A stretch of DNA of 8,589 nucleotides from Bacteroidota bacterium (GTDB taxonomy: Bacteria > Bacteroidota > Ignavibacteria > Ignavibacteriales > Ignavibacteriaceae), in contig JAEXTA010000050.1 of the NCBI GenBank assembly GCA_023453665.1, positions 1-8,589 of the forward strand, read 5' to 3'. Of this stretch, positions 1-7,168 are shown one piece after another (positions within the stretch are counted from its first letter, which is position 1; every line of letters starts with the position of its first letter). The notes under the pieces are model-generated. The model had not been told where the DNA came from. It ran no database searches and saw only the letters and a program-made list of their open reading frames with translations. The position numbers were made by a program, and so were the translations under genes.

Positions 1-192
1 CACCAGGACTAATAAAAAAGTTTTTCTGTACAAGGATTTTCTGAAATACAAAAGAATGTAAACAATTGCAGAAACGGCAAAAACTGCTGCTATAGCAAAT
101 ACAAAAACGTCATGATGCTCTGATATAACTGCATTTAGAATAATCCCGGAAATGAATGACGCTGTAATTATAATTACAGGAAAATCTTTCAT
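1..192 (-). CDS. N-terminal part of a polytopic membrane protein, possibly ComEC/Rec2-like (truncated by window edge)
   Basis: Reading leftward from an ATG at 192-190, the frame stays open for 64 codons to the edge of the window. The peptide starts MKDFPVIIITASFISGIILN and has two hydrophobic stretches, roughly residues 5-24 and 29-50, followed by a basic segment (YFRKSLYRK) and the start of another hydrophobic run. This is the pattern of a multi-spanning inner-membrane protein. The short leader with a PxxxxxxxFxxGI-type first helix resembles the start of ComEC/Rec2 DNA-uptake channels, but none of the diagnostic competence or metallo-hydrolase domains lie in the window, so that name is inference. 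The ATG overlaps the TGA stop of the preceding phosphatase-like gene in an ATGA, which supports both the start choice and translational coupling. No Shine-Dalgarno sequence is visible upstream. Any other polytopic membrane protein remains possible. Confidence 0.55.
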   Translation of the reverse strand, partial: MKDFPVIIITASFISGIILNAVISEHHDVFVFAIAAVFAVSAIVYILLYFRKSLYRKTFLLVLV

Positions 193-1079
193 TTAATAAT
201 TGAAAGTACTGCCGGTTTAATATGATAAAGAGAGGTTATTTTTTTTCTTAAAATATCTGAATAAACTCCGGCTGAAATTGTTAGTGCCGGATTTAATGTA
301 TGTGTTTTAACTGATAAATCTTCAATGTTACCATGATCAGAACAAATAATAAGTGTAATGTTTTTACCTTTCACTTCAGTAAGAACTGTGAAAAGTAATT
401 CATCAATTTCTCTGAATGTTTTCAGAAAGTCTTCATCATATCTTCCATGACCAAGGTGATCAGTTAAAAAATATTCATATAACGTAAAGTCATTTCTTAA
501 AGCTATTTTTATTAATCTCTTTCCAGCAGTTTCAGGGATTATTGTTTTAAGCTTATAACCCAACTTTTTGTTCCATCTTTCGTTAGTTATTTCTGCGGTT
601 AAAGCATCACCTTTTCTAACTTCTGCAGCCTTATTCAACTTCATTCCTGACAACATACAACTCAAAGATGTAACACTTAATCTTTTTTTGCCGGAATTTA
701 TATATTCAAAAAAAACTTTTGGGTAGGCATTTACAAAAAAAACTTTCTTCTTTCTCTTTATAAGTTCAATAAAAATATTTTTTTCTTTGATCAGGGGGAC
801 TAACGTAGAATAAGGATAAGGACCGAAATGTTTCCCGACGAATTCAGATGCATTAAATCCGCAGAAAATAGATGTCTGCCCGGTTCCACTTTGCGGTAAT
901 CCTTCAATCCCCATACAAGCATCTGTTGGAAATAAAAAATAATTGTCTTTTTGAATTTCGGGATTTTTATCAGTGGGTATTGTACCGAAAATTTTTTCAA
1001 AAGTTTTGAATCCGTATTTAATAAATGGATTTATTTCAGGATCGTTTTTTCCTATCCCTACACCATCAATAAAGATCAT
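189..1079 (-). CDS. Small alkaline-phosphatase-superfamily metalloenzyme (iPGM/phosphopentomutase-like core)
   Basis: This 296-residue protein has the two-metal core of the alkaline phosphatase superfamily. Visible motifs, in order, are FIDGVGIG at the N-terminus (metal ligand Asp5), QSGTGQTS at 63-70 in the position of the Ser/Thr nucleophile loop, TDHLGH at 206-211 (Asp207, His208, His211), SDHG at 247-250 (Asp248, His249) and THT at 259-261 (His260). The order matches cofactor-independent phosphoglycerate mutase and phosphopentomutase. It is much shorter than iPGM (about 510 residues) and shorter than archaeal-type apgM (about 400), so the inserted cap domain must be reduced. There is no signal peptide, so it should act in the cytoplasm. 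The substrate cannot be assigned. I chose ATG at 1079 over the TTG one codon upstream because the conserved motif begins immediately after it. It lies 39 bp downstream of dtd and overlaps the next gene by 4 bp. Confidence 0.85.
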   Translation of the reverse strand: MIFIDGVGIGKNDPEINPFIKYGFKTFEKIFGTIPTDKNPEIQKDNYFLFPTDACMGIEGLPQSGTGQTSIFCGFNASEFVGKHFGPYPYSTLVPLIKEKNIFIELIKRKKKVFFVNAYPKVFFEYINSGKKRLSVTSLSCMLSGMKLNKAAEVRKGDALTAEITNERWNKKLGYKLKTIIPETAGKRLIKIALRNDFTLYEYFLTDHLGHGRYDEDFLKTFREIDELLFTVLTEVKGKNITLIICSDHGNIEDLSVKTHTLNPALTISAGVYSDILRKKITSLYHIKPAVLSIIK

Positions 1080-1118
1080 CAATACCGGATTGGTTTTTGA
1101 AGTTTTAATTTAAAGCCC

Positions 1119-1574
1119 TCAACTATTTTTTGAATCAACAATAAGAGTCACCGGACCATCATTAATAATCTTGACAGACATCATTGCACCGAATATACCT
1201 GATTTTACTTTCTCTTCACCAAGATTCTGTTTAATGCGTTCTATGAAACTCTCATAAAGCGGAATAGCTGTCTCGGGTTTAGCAGATAATGTAAACCCGG
1301 GCCTGTTCCCTTTCATTGTTTCACCGTAAAGAGTGAACTGAGAAATAATCAGAATCTCACCTTTTACTTCTTTTACTGATAAATTCATTTTTTCATTTTC
1401 ATCTTCGAATACTCTTAGATTACAACACTTATCGGCTGTAAATTCAACATCACTATTTGAATCACCTTCTTTCACAGCTACTAAAAGCACTAATCCATTT
1501 TTTATTTCTGCAGAATAATTGCTGGCAGTGATATATACTCCGCCTTCTGAAACACGCTGTAAAACAACTTTCAA
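1119..1574 (-). CDS. dtd: D-aminoacyl-tRNA deacylase
   Basis: Dtd hydrolyses D-amino acids (and glycine mischarged on tRNA-Ala) from tRNA, a cytoplasmic proofreading step in translation. The 151 residues match the usual length of about 145-150. The start MKVVLQRVS is the family's typical N-terminus. SQFTLYG at 78-84 with KGNRPGF at 88-94 forms one conserved active-site block, and NDGPVT at 138-143 carries the Gly-cisPro motif that gives chiral selectivity. The start codon is TTG at 1574-1572. It overlaps the prmC TGA as TTGA, no in-frame ATG lies nearby upstream, and family N-termini begin exactly at this residue. A weak purine-rich AAAGGGA lies eight bases upstream. Coupling to prmC places two translation-quality functions together: release-factor modification and tRNA editing. 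No key residue is missing. Confidence 0.96.
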   Translation of the reverse strand: MKVVLQRVSEGGVYITASNYSAEIKNGLVLLVAVKEGDSNSDVEFTADKCCNLRVFEDENEKMNLSVKEVKGEILIISQFTLYGETMKGNRPGFTLSAKPETAIPLYESFIERIKQNLGEEKVKSGIFGAMMSVKIINDGPVTLIVDSKNS

Positions 1575-2425
1575 TTCAAAATCCCTTTAATTACACGGTT
1601 AATATTTTGAAGATCTTTTTTGATTTCTATCCTTGTAAAATTATTTTTTTTCATTATTTCTTCGACTGCTGATTCCTGTCCCTGACCAATTTCAAAATAC
1701 AAATTGCCGCCACTAACAAGCAAGTGTTTTGCTTTTTGTGATATGGTTCGGTAGAACGAAAGTCCGTCGTGATAATCAGTTAAAGCAGATTCAGGTTCAT
1801 ACTTTAATATTTCCTGTTGCAATCCCAGAAAATCAACTTTGGAAATGTAAGGCGGATTTGAAACTATTATATCATATTCACGCTTCAAATTTTGCGATTC
1901 AGAATTAATATCAAGTTGAATAAAGTTAATCTTTTCATGAACATAATTAATTTTCGCGTTTCTCTCTGCCACACTTAATGCGTCTTTGGATACATCAATA
2001 GCAGTAATACAAAATGACTCACTGTTTTTTGCTAAAGCTACGGCAATATTACCGCTGCCTGTTCCAATGTCAAGAACTTTTAATCCGGTTTTGTTTTTGT
2101 ACTCTGCCAAAATTATTTCGACGAGTAATTCAGTTTCCGGACGGGGAATGAGAACAGATTTGTTAACAACCAGGTTACAATTATAAAATTCAACATTGCC
2201 CACAATATATTGAAGAGGTTCGAATGTACCTCGTCTTCTGATACTTTCACGGTACGCTGTGATTTCATTCTCGGAAAGAGGACGCTCAAATAACAGATAG
2301 AGGTCAAGGCGTTTACTTTTAAGAATATCTGCAAGAAGTAATTCTGCATTTAATCTTGGAGAATCGATTCCCTTCTGTTCTAAATATTTTTCTGAAAGTT
2401 TAAGCGCTTCAAGGATTGTTAACAT
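1571..2425 (-). CDS. prmC: Peptide chain release factor N5-glutamine methyltransferase
   Basis: PrmC (HemK) uses S-adenosylmethionine to methylate the glutamine of the GGQ motif in release factors RF1 and RF2, which makes termination efficient. The 284-residue length is typical. An alpha-helical release-factor-binding domain occupies about residues 1-75. Then come the linker motif LIPRPETE (92-99), the SAM-binding glycine loop LDIGTGSGN (118-126), the acidic ribose-binding Asp144 in TAIDVS, and the signature SNPPYIS (189-195), where NPPY holds the substrate glutamine. The gene starts at an ATG (2425-2423) with no clear Shine-Dalgarno and lies 27 bp downstream of the PEGA-protein gene. Its TGA overlaps the TTG start of dtd. 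In many bacteria prmC follows prfA; here prfA is not adjacent. Every expected motif is intact. Confidence 0.97.
   Translation of the reverse strand: MLTILEALKLSEKYLEQKGIDSPRLNAELLLADILKSKRLDLYLLFERPLSENEITAYRESIRRRGTFEPLQYIVGNVEFYNCNLVVNKSVLIPRPETELLVEIILAEYKNKTGLKVLDIGTGSGNIAVALAKNSESFCITAIDVSKDALSVAERNAKINYVHEKINFIQLDINSESQNLKREYDIIVSNPPYISKVDFLGLQQEILKYEPESALTDYHDGLSFYRTISQKAKHLLVSGGNLYFEIGQGQESAVEEIMKKNNFTRIEIKKDLQNINRVIKGILN
1582..1588 (-). promoter_or_regulatory. Probable ribosome-binding site for the TTG-started dtd
   Basis: On the minus strand this reads AAAGGGA and ends eight bases before the TTG at 1574. It lies inside the last codons of prmC. The match to the Shine-Dalgarno consensus is partial. 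It supports the TTG start, which otherwise has no ATG alternative nearby. Confidence 0.4.
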
Positions 2426-2452
2426 AAAATGAATGAGGATTAAATGTACAGC

Positions 2453-3181
2453 CTACTCAACCAGGAAGTAATAGATTAAAACACCAAAATTAATTTGTAC
2501 AGCGCCGAAAAGTATCCCGCTTATAAGATCGTATTTACGAGTCTGGTCAAGGGCTTCCCCGCTGCCTGTAATCTGGTATTCATCAAATTTATCATCGGCT
2601 TGCATTTTAAAGTAAGCAGATGTACCACCAAGTATCACAATGCTGCCCATAAGAATTTTAAAAATGTCTTTTTGAAAAAAGCTAAGTTCATTTGCATTAC
2701 CAATATAATCTAATTTGATAATATCATCAGATGAAAATTTTCCGGTTTGAATTTCTTTTTCTGCAAATCCTTTTTTTCTCAGTGAAATATTTCCGTTCGA
2801 TAGCGAGAGTGTAACAGGAGTTCTGCCGTAATATTTTCCGTTTGAGAATACTTCTGAATCGGAAGGTTCAGTTCTTATCAATATTTCTGACCTTAGTTTA
2901 TAATTAAGCCTTTTCGTCTCACATCTGATTAATTCGATAGTATCAACTATTGTTTTTGCATTCCATCGGTCGCTGTTTTCCATCACTACTAAAATATATT
3001 TCCCGGGTTCCGTTTGAACATCCAGAGTATTACCTTTTCCAACGAGTGAATCGTTTAAATAATAATGTGTATCCACGTAATCCGAACTGACTATCAACTT
3101 GGTGACGCAATCCTGGGCATACGTAAATACTGTGTTCAATAGGAAAACAGCAAAGATTATAATTTTAATGATACATTTCAT
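2453..3181 (-). CDS. Exported PEGA-domain protein with C-terminal membrane hairpin
   Basis: This 242-residue protein begins with a signal peptide (MKCIIKIIIFAVFLL..., predicted cut after YAQ at about residue 23). Residues 98-145 are a clear PEGA domain: ILIRTEPSDSEVFSNGKYYG followed by TPVTLSL and a RKKGFAEKE ending, the small beta-sandwich seen in surface-layer and envelope proteins. Residues 26-84 look like a second, more diverged copy (LIVSSDYVDTHYYLNDSLVG, EPGKYILVV). The C-terminus has two hydrophobic segments, about 172-192 and 218-240, separated by a charged loop. With a cleaved signal peptide, this topology puts the PEGA domains in the periplasm, anchored in the inner membrane (inference). 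Cys25 and Cys87 flank the first repeat and might pair. Its ATG lies inside the 3' end of the lipoprotein gene (17-bp overlap), so the two should be translated together. No enzymatic motif is visible, and its role is unknown, perhaps structural or ligand-binding. Confidence 0.85.
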   Translation of the reverse strand: MKCIIKIIIFAVFLLNTVFTYAQDCVTKLIVSSDYVDTHYYLNDSLVGKGNTLDVQTEPGKYILVVMENSDRWNAKTIVDTIELIRCETKRLNYKLRSEILIRTEPSDSEVFSNGKYYGRTPVTLSLSNGNISLRKKGFAEKEIQTGKFSSDDIIKLDYIGNANELSFFQKDIFKILMGSIVILGGTSAYFKMQADDKFDEYQITGSGEALDQTRKYDLISGILFGAVQINFGVLIYYFLVE

Positions 3182-4310
3182 ACGCTTTTATTATACCGTT
3201 ATCGAATCCAACCAGCAACATGCCATCAACAATTACAGGTGTATGTTTAACTCTTCCTTCAAGATGATACGTTTGTAGAATACTGCCGGATTTTTTATCC
3301 ACGAAATAAATTTTTCTGTTAAGATCAGGAACTATCAGCTTATCCGGTGTCACTAATGGTGATGTATTTAAAACCCCGTCCGTTACGAGTTTCCAGTTTA
3401 ATTTTAAGTCTTCAGCATTTAGTGAAAACAATTCACCATTAAGGTTTCCCAAATAAATATTTTCTGACTCAATAGATGGATACATAAGTATTCTATTTCC
3501 ACAATCAAATTTATTTTGGATAACTCCGGTTTTAATATCTATTCTATAGAGCAGCCCGGCATCATCACCTATAAACAATTTTTCGTTTTTAATTGCGCTT
3601 CCTGAAAAAAACGGGTGTGGAGTTTTAATGCGGTAAACAATCTCACCTTTTTGAGTATCTAAACAGATTATTTCTCCCTCATTATTTGCGAACAAAAAAT
3701 AATTATCATATGCAGAAGGTGAACTTTTCGTATTTACTTTTGTATCAAGTTCCCAGACTTTATGACCTACAAAATTATACTTATAAACAATACCCCTTTC
3801 TGTAGTGAATACAATACCATCATTAAATTTTACTAATTCGGTTATAACTAAACCTTTAATAATTGATTCCTCTTTGATCTGGCCTGTCAGAATGTCGTAA
3901 AAAATTATTCTTGATTCATCATCCTGATTAATTGCGCAAGCATATATTAATAATGCTTTATGGATCACGGGAGCGGTATATACTGACCCTTCATTCTTTA
4001 TCTGACCAATCCGTTTTCCAGAATATATATTAAGACAATAAATTCTTCCTGAAAGATCGTTAATGAATGCAAATGAATCATACACAGTTATCATTGTTGA
4101 TGGAAAACTTCCGTTTGTACTGTACTCCCATAGTTCAACTAAGGAATCAGAAAGTGTTTCGTCCGAAAGAAATTGCCGCTCCGGACTTCTACCAAATACA
4201 GCCTTTGAATCATCGCCCCTTAATACCTGCAATTTAATTTGAGAAGGAATACATCCGCATAATAAAATGAGCGGAAGTAATATGTAAAACAGTTTTTTCA
4301 AAAATCCCAT
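3165..4310 (-). CDS. PQQ-like beta-propeller lipoprotein, BamB-like in form
   Basis: The 381-residue product starts with a lipoprotein signal (MGFLKKLFYILLPLILLCGC). Cys20 is the likely lipidated residue, although the -2 position is also Cys. The rest is a PQQ-like propeller built from about eight blade motifs of the form IYCLNIYSGKRIGQI (starting near 90), IIFYDILTGQI (135), IVYKYNFVGHKVWELD (174), IICLDTQKGEIVYRI (214), LLYRIDIKTGVI (253), LFSLNAEDLKLNWKL (294), IYFVDKKSGSIL (334) and a final IIKAYEMYH (373). The last may be closed by the N-terminal WEYS strand. BamB, the lipoprotein of the barrel-assembly machine, has the same lipid anchor and eight-bladed fold. Overall similarity cannot be judged here, and many PQQ-fold lipoproteins are not BamB. 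Its ATG overlaps the end of the BamA-like barrel gene by 13 bp and its stop overlaps the PEGA gene by 17 bp. This suggests co-translation and a shared envelope role. Confidence 0.88.
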   Translation of the reverse strand: MGFLKKLFYILLPLILLCGCIPSQIKLQVLRGDDSKAVFGRSPERQFLSDETLSDSLVELWEYSTNGSFPSTMITVYDSFAFINDLSGRIYCLNIYSGKRIGQIKNEGSVYTAPVIHKALLIYACAINQDDESRIIFYDILTGQIKEESIIKGLVITELVKFNDGIVFTTERGIVYKYNFVGHKVWELDTKVNTKSSPSAYDNYFLFANNEGEIICLDTQKGEIVYRIKTPHPFFSGSAIKNEKLFIGDDAGLLYRIDIKTGVIQNKFDCGNRILMYPSIESENIYLGNLNGELFSLNAEDLKLNWKLVTDGVLNTSPLVTPDKLIVPDLNRKIYFVDKKSGSILQTYHLEGRVKHTPVIVDGMLLVGFDNGIIKAYEMYH

Positions 4311-7117
4311 CCAAAAAAGAATTGATAAAACAGACCATCCTGGAATTGAGTAAAATTATTTTCGATTTTTTTCCCGATATCATATCTCAGCACAAGCAGT
4401 CCGAATAAATTAAATCGTATTCCTGCGCCAACACTTCCGAGTGTCTGATTATATTCAGTATCCCAGGCACCGCCTGCATCAAAGAATGTTGCGGCTCTTA
4501 TGGAAAAGAAACTTAATCCGAAAAAAGGAAACTGAATTCTTAAATGATCGATTAAAGGGTATCTGAATTCAAGTGAAGAAATCCATAATTTTTCACCGCG
4601 TATAGACCATCTTGGCCAGCCCCTTAAATCCCAGCTACCACCCATAAAATATCTTCGTGATTCTTTACCTTCATTATAAAATAAGGCAGATCTGACTGCC
4701 AGAGCAGAACGTAATCCAAGCCTGAAATAATGCCTGTAGTCTGCGATGATTGTAAAGTAGTTGACATTGCTATATTTCACATCGCTTGTATAACCAAGAA
4801 GCAGCCGGGCACGTATCCCATCAACAGGGCCAGAAGGACCCCAAATAGAATTATCCATTACGTATGAAACAGAATTACTTACTAACAATGCTTTACGTTC
4901 AACAACACCGGTAATAACCTGTTTATCTGAATTGGCAATAGTTAATGAAGCTTCAATTCTTTGAAATTTTGACATTGGAAAATTCAGAAGAAAGAATCCT
5001 CCATAACTTCTTTCAAAATAGAATTCATCTGAATCGCGTATATCGTATCGTCTTCCGCTGAAATGAAAAATACCGTAGCCATAATTAGCTCTTTTACTAA
5101 GGTCTATTCGTTCAATTGCTATATTAAAACTTTTTAAGAAATCACTTTGAACCTGGGCGGTGTTATAAAGCAGGAAGAAATAGTTATCATCACCAAGCAG
5201 ATCGCTTAATGATAATATTGCTCCGCCTCTTGTACCATAAACAGGGTCCGTTGTAATCTGACTTTGTGCATAGTCAAGCGTGTATTCTTTTTCGTATTTG
5301 ACTTTTTCTCTTTCAGAATCAGTAATGATCTTTTGTGGATGCCATAAAGATGAATTAATACTGGTATGAAAGCTAAGTTTATCCTGTGAATCAACGGAAT
5401 CACTCACAATACCAGTTGTGTAAATATTAAATGAAAAATTTTCAAATCCGCAGAAGGTTATATTTTCATTATCAATAAATGAAGGATTAAACGCACTGGT
5501 TAAAAATGATGTTACCTTGGTTATCTCTTTCTTATAATCACCATCTGAAAGATCCATCTTCCAGATATTTCTTACACCATCGTGATCGGAAGTTAATAAA
5601 AGAAATGAACGGTCCGGCGAAATCATTGGCGTATAATTATTTGAATTAAGATTGGTTATATATTTTATATCACCGGATTCCGTATTGATAGAAAACAGGT
5701 TATATTTTTTTTCATTATCGCCTGATGTCCGATCTGATGAAAAAATAATTTCATTTTTATTTAATCCTTCTGAAGGATCGCGGTCATCATAAAGATCATT
5801 GGTAAGTCTTAACATATAATCTGATTCAGGATCATATAAAAATAAATCACTGAATCCTTTTCTGTCTGTTGCCTGGAAAACAATCCTTTGTTCATCTTTC
5901 AGGAATTTTGGCGAAGATATACTAACTAATTCATCCCTTTGAAATGTATGTACAATGTCATCTTCTTCAATAGAATAAAAATGAATGACATCTGTTGCAC
6001 CTGATTTTGTAACAAACACAATTCTTTCATCACCTGAAATGTCTATACCTGATTGGAACAAATGAAACCCTTCCAGTTCATCCGTCTTTTCGCCACGTAA
6101 AACTAATTCAGGTTCATTCTCATCCTCATAATCATCAGATAGTTCAATGCGGTATATTGATGAGTAACCATCGCGGTTTGCCGGGAAGTAAATATACTCT
6201 TTCGAATCTTTAACAATGTGAACAGGTGAAAAATTGAATCCTTGCTGAGTGATTTTTTTTGAACTATGTTCAACGGGAACTCTGTCAGTGAATAATGAAT
6301 AATATTTTTGTTTCAGGAAGTAAAGCCACTCTTTATCAATATCCTCGATTCTTTTGTTAAGGGTATGCTCAATTACTTTTTCAAAGTCCGTGTACATCCA
6401 GAAATTTTCTATCATCAGCATTACTTTTTCTTTACCATACTTTGCTTCAACAAATTCAAGAAAACTCTGACCTTCTTTGTACATCAGGAATGAACCAAAG
6501 ATCATATACATATCTTCGAGACCAACAAAATAATTATTTATCACAGCATCACGCATAACCATTTCAGCTTGCGCATCAATTTCAGTGGAATAGTATTCGG
6601 CAAGCCCCTCAACAAACCACAACGGCGGCAGCATATCAGTTCTTAGTCTATGATCAATCAGTATACGGTATATTTTTGTCACCATAAAAACATGAACAAG
6701 TTCGTGCCTTATGACGTGCCTGAAATCATGCAGTGAGCCTGTTGAAGGTATCACAACCCGGCCTTTCATGAATTCAAAAAAACCACCAACACCATCAGGA
6801 ATAAAACCCGGGGTTGTATTTGTTTGTTGAAAATGCAGTGAGGTATTATAGAAGATAAGAGGAATACGCTGAGTTACTACATGGTTGAATTTTACTTTAA
6901 GTTCGTCATATATTTCTTCAGCATAGAATGCGCCGATCTGGGCAACCTCTTCCATATCGTCGTAATAATAGATGTTAAAGTGGTCGGTCCGCAGGATTTT
7001 CCAGTCAAATTTTTCATACTGAACTTTATTCCTGCCAAAAAAATAAAACTGTGCAGAAGAAATATCAGCAAAAAGAAAAATAAGTATAGTTATACGCAGT
7101 AGATTCGTTTTCAACAC
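4298..7117 (-). CDS. Outer-membrane fusion: zinc-peptidase-like domain, TolB-like propeller and BamA/Omp85-like barrel
   Basis: A 939-residue exported protein. Residues 1-22 form a signal peptide ending SSA before Gln23. About 40-275 resembles the gluzincin/peptidase-MA fold, with the zinc motif HELVH at 138-142 and a downstream WFVEGLAEY at 167-175 whose Glu170 is the likely third ligand. Residues about 294-570 contain six WD40/TolB-type blade repeats, for example SSPKFLKDEQRIVFQATDRK and YTPMISPDRSFLLLTSDHDG. About 640-939 is a beta-rich region like the bacterial surface antigen (D15/Omp85) barrel, with GGSWDLRGW at 826-834 matching the loop-6 (V/I)RG(F/Y) motif. It ends in aromatic FFFGWDF, as outer-membrane barrels do. 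No POTRA repeats are seen. The peptidase and propeller occupy the periplasmic position POTRAs normally hold (inference). The start is GTG, with TTG one codon later as an alternative. The function may be proteolysis, outer-membrane protein insertion or scaffolding. Catalytic residues appear intact. Confidence 0.88.
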   Translation of the reverse strand: MLKTNLLRITILIFLFADISSAQFYFFGRNKVQYEKFDWKILRTDHFNIYYYDDMEEVAQIGAFYAEEIYDELKVKFNHVVTQRIPLIFYNTSLHFQQTNTTPGFIPDGVGGFFEFMKGRVVIPSTGSLHDFRHVIRHELVHVFMVTKIYRILIDHRLRTDMLPPLWFVEGLAEYYSTEIDAQAEMVMRDAVINNYFVGLEDMYMIFGSFLMYKEGQSFLEFVEAKYGKEKVMLMIENFWMYTDFEKVIEHTLNKRIEDIDKEWLYFLKQKYYSLFTDRVPVEHSSKKITQQGFNFSPVHIVKDSKEYIYFPANRDGYSSIYRIELSDDYEDENEPELVLRGEKTDELEGFHLFQSGIDISGDERIVFVTKSGATDVIHFYSIEEDDIVHTFQRDELVSISSPKFLKDEQRIVFQATDRKGFSDLFLYDPESDYMLRLTNDLYDDRDPSEGLNKNEIIFSSDRTSGDNEKKYNLFSINTESGDIKYITNLNSNNYTPMISPDRSFLLLTSDHDGVRNIWKMDLSDGDYKKEITKVTSFLTSAFNPSFIDNENITFCGFENFSFNIYTTGIVSDSVDSQDKLSFHTSINSSLWHPQKIITDSEREKVKYEKEYTLDYAQSQITTDPVYGTRGGAILSLSDLLGDDNYFFLLYNTAQVQSDFLKSFNIAIERIDLSKRANYGYGIFHFSGRRYDIRDSDEFYFERSYGGFFLLNFPMSKFQRIEASLTIANSDKQVITGVVERKALLVSNSVSYVMDNSIWGPSGPVDGIRARLLLGYTSDVKYSNVNYFTIIADYRHYFRLGLRSALAVRSALFYNEGKESRRYFMGGSWDLRGWPRWSIRGEKLWISSLEFRYPLIDHLRIQFPFFGLSFFSIRAATFFDAGGAWDTEYNQTLGSVGAGIRFNLFGLLVLRYDIGKKIENNFTQFQDGLFYQFFFGWDF

Positions 7118-7123
7118 AAGATT

Positions 7124-7128
7124 ACCTG
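7124..7128 (-). promoter_or_regulatory. Short Shine-Dalgarno-like site before the GTG start
   Basis: The minus strand reads CAGGT here, with the AGG seven bases before the GTG at 7117 and ten before the TTG at 7114. The spacing slightly favours GTG as the start of the large fusion gene. No ATG lies between the in-frame upstream stop and this point. The site falls in the 51-bp gap, the largest in the window. Confidence 0.4.
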
Positions 7129-7168
7129 ATAATTCAGAATTTATTTTAACCTTGAAGCGAATCTGAAA

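Noticed and set aside
800..1000. Second minus-strand frame inside the phosphatase-like gene
   Set aside because: It is fully contained in a gene whose own frame carries the conserved metal motifs. No motif or ribosome-binding site supports it.
2426..2452. Possible terminator between the PEGA-protein gene and prmC
   Set aside because: The 27-bp spacer has no hairpin with a following T-run. Read-through is more likely.
1986..2713. Open frames on the plus strand at about 1986-2186 and 2495-2713
   Set aside because: They lie antisense to prmC and the PEGA-protein gene, have no recognisable motifs, and are short enough to arise by chance.
3165..4310. Reading the PQQ-fold protein as a quinoprotein dehydrogenase
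   Set aside because: The blades are short and lack the Trp-docking motif repeats and the catalytic residues of PQQ dehydrogenases. The lipid anchor and length fit a binding or scaffold propeller better.
6308..7102. Open frames on the plus strand at about 6308-6493 and 6881-7102
   Set aside because: They are opposite the well-supported peptidase-domain coding sequence, have low-complexity hydrophobic or Phe/Lys-rich translations and no start signals. They are antisense shadows.
7133..7167. Inverted repeat ttcaga / tctgaa around a 23-base loop in the gap before the large fusion gene
   Set aside because: Arms are only six bases, the loop is long and AT-rich, and no T-run follows in the direction of transcription. 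It fits chance and does not support a terminator or operator.
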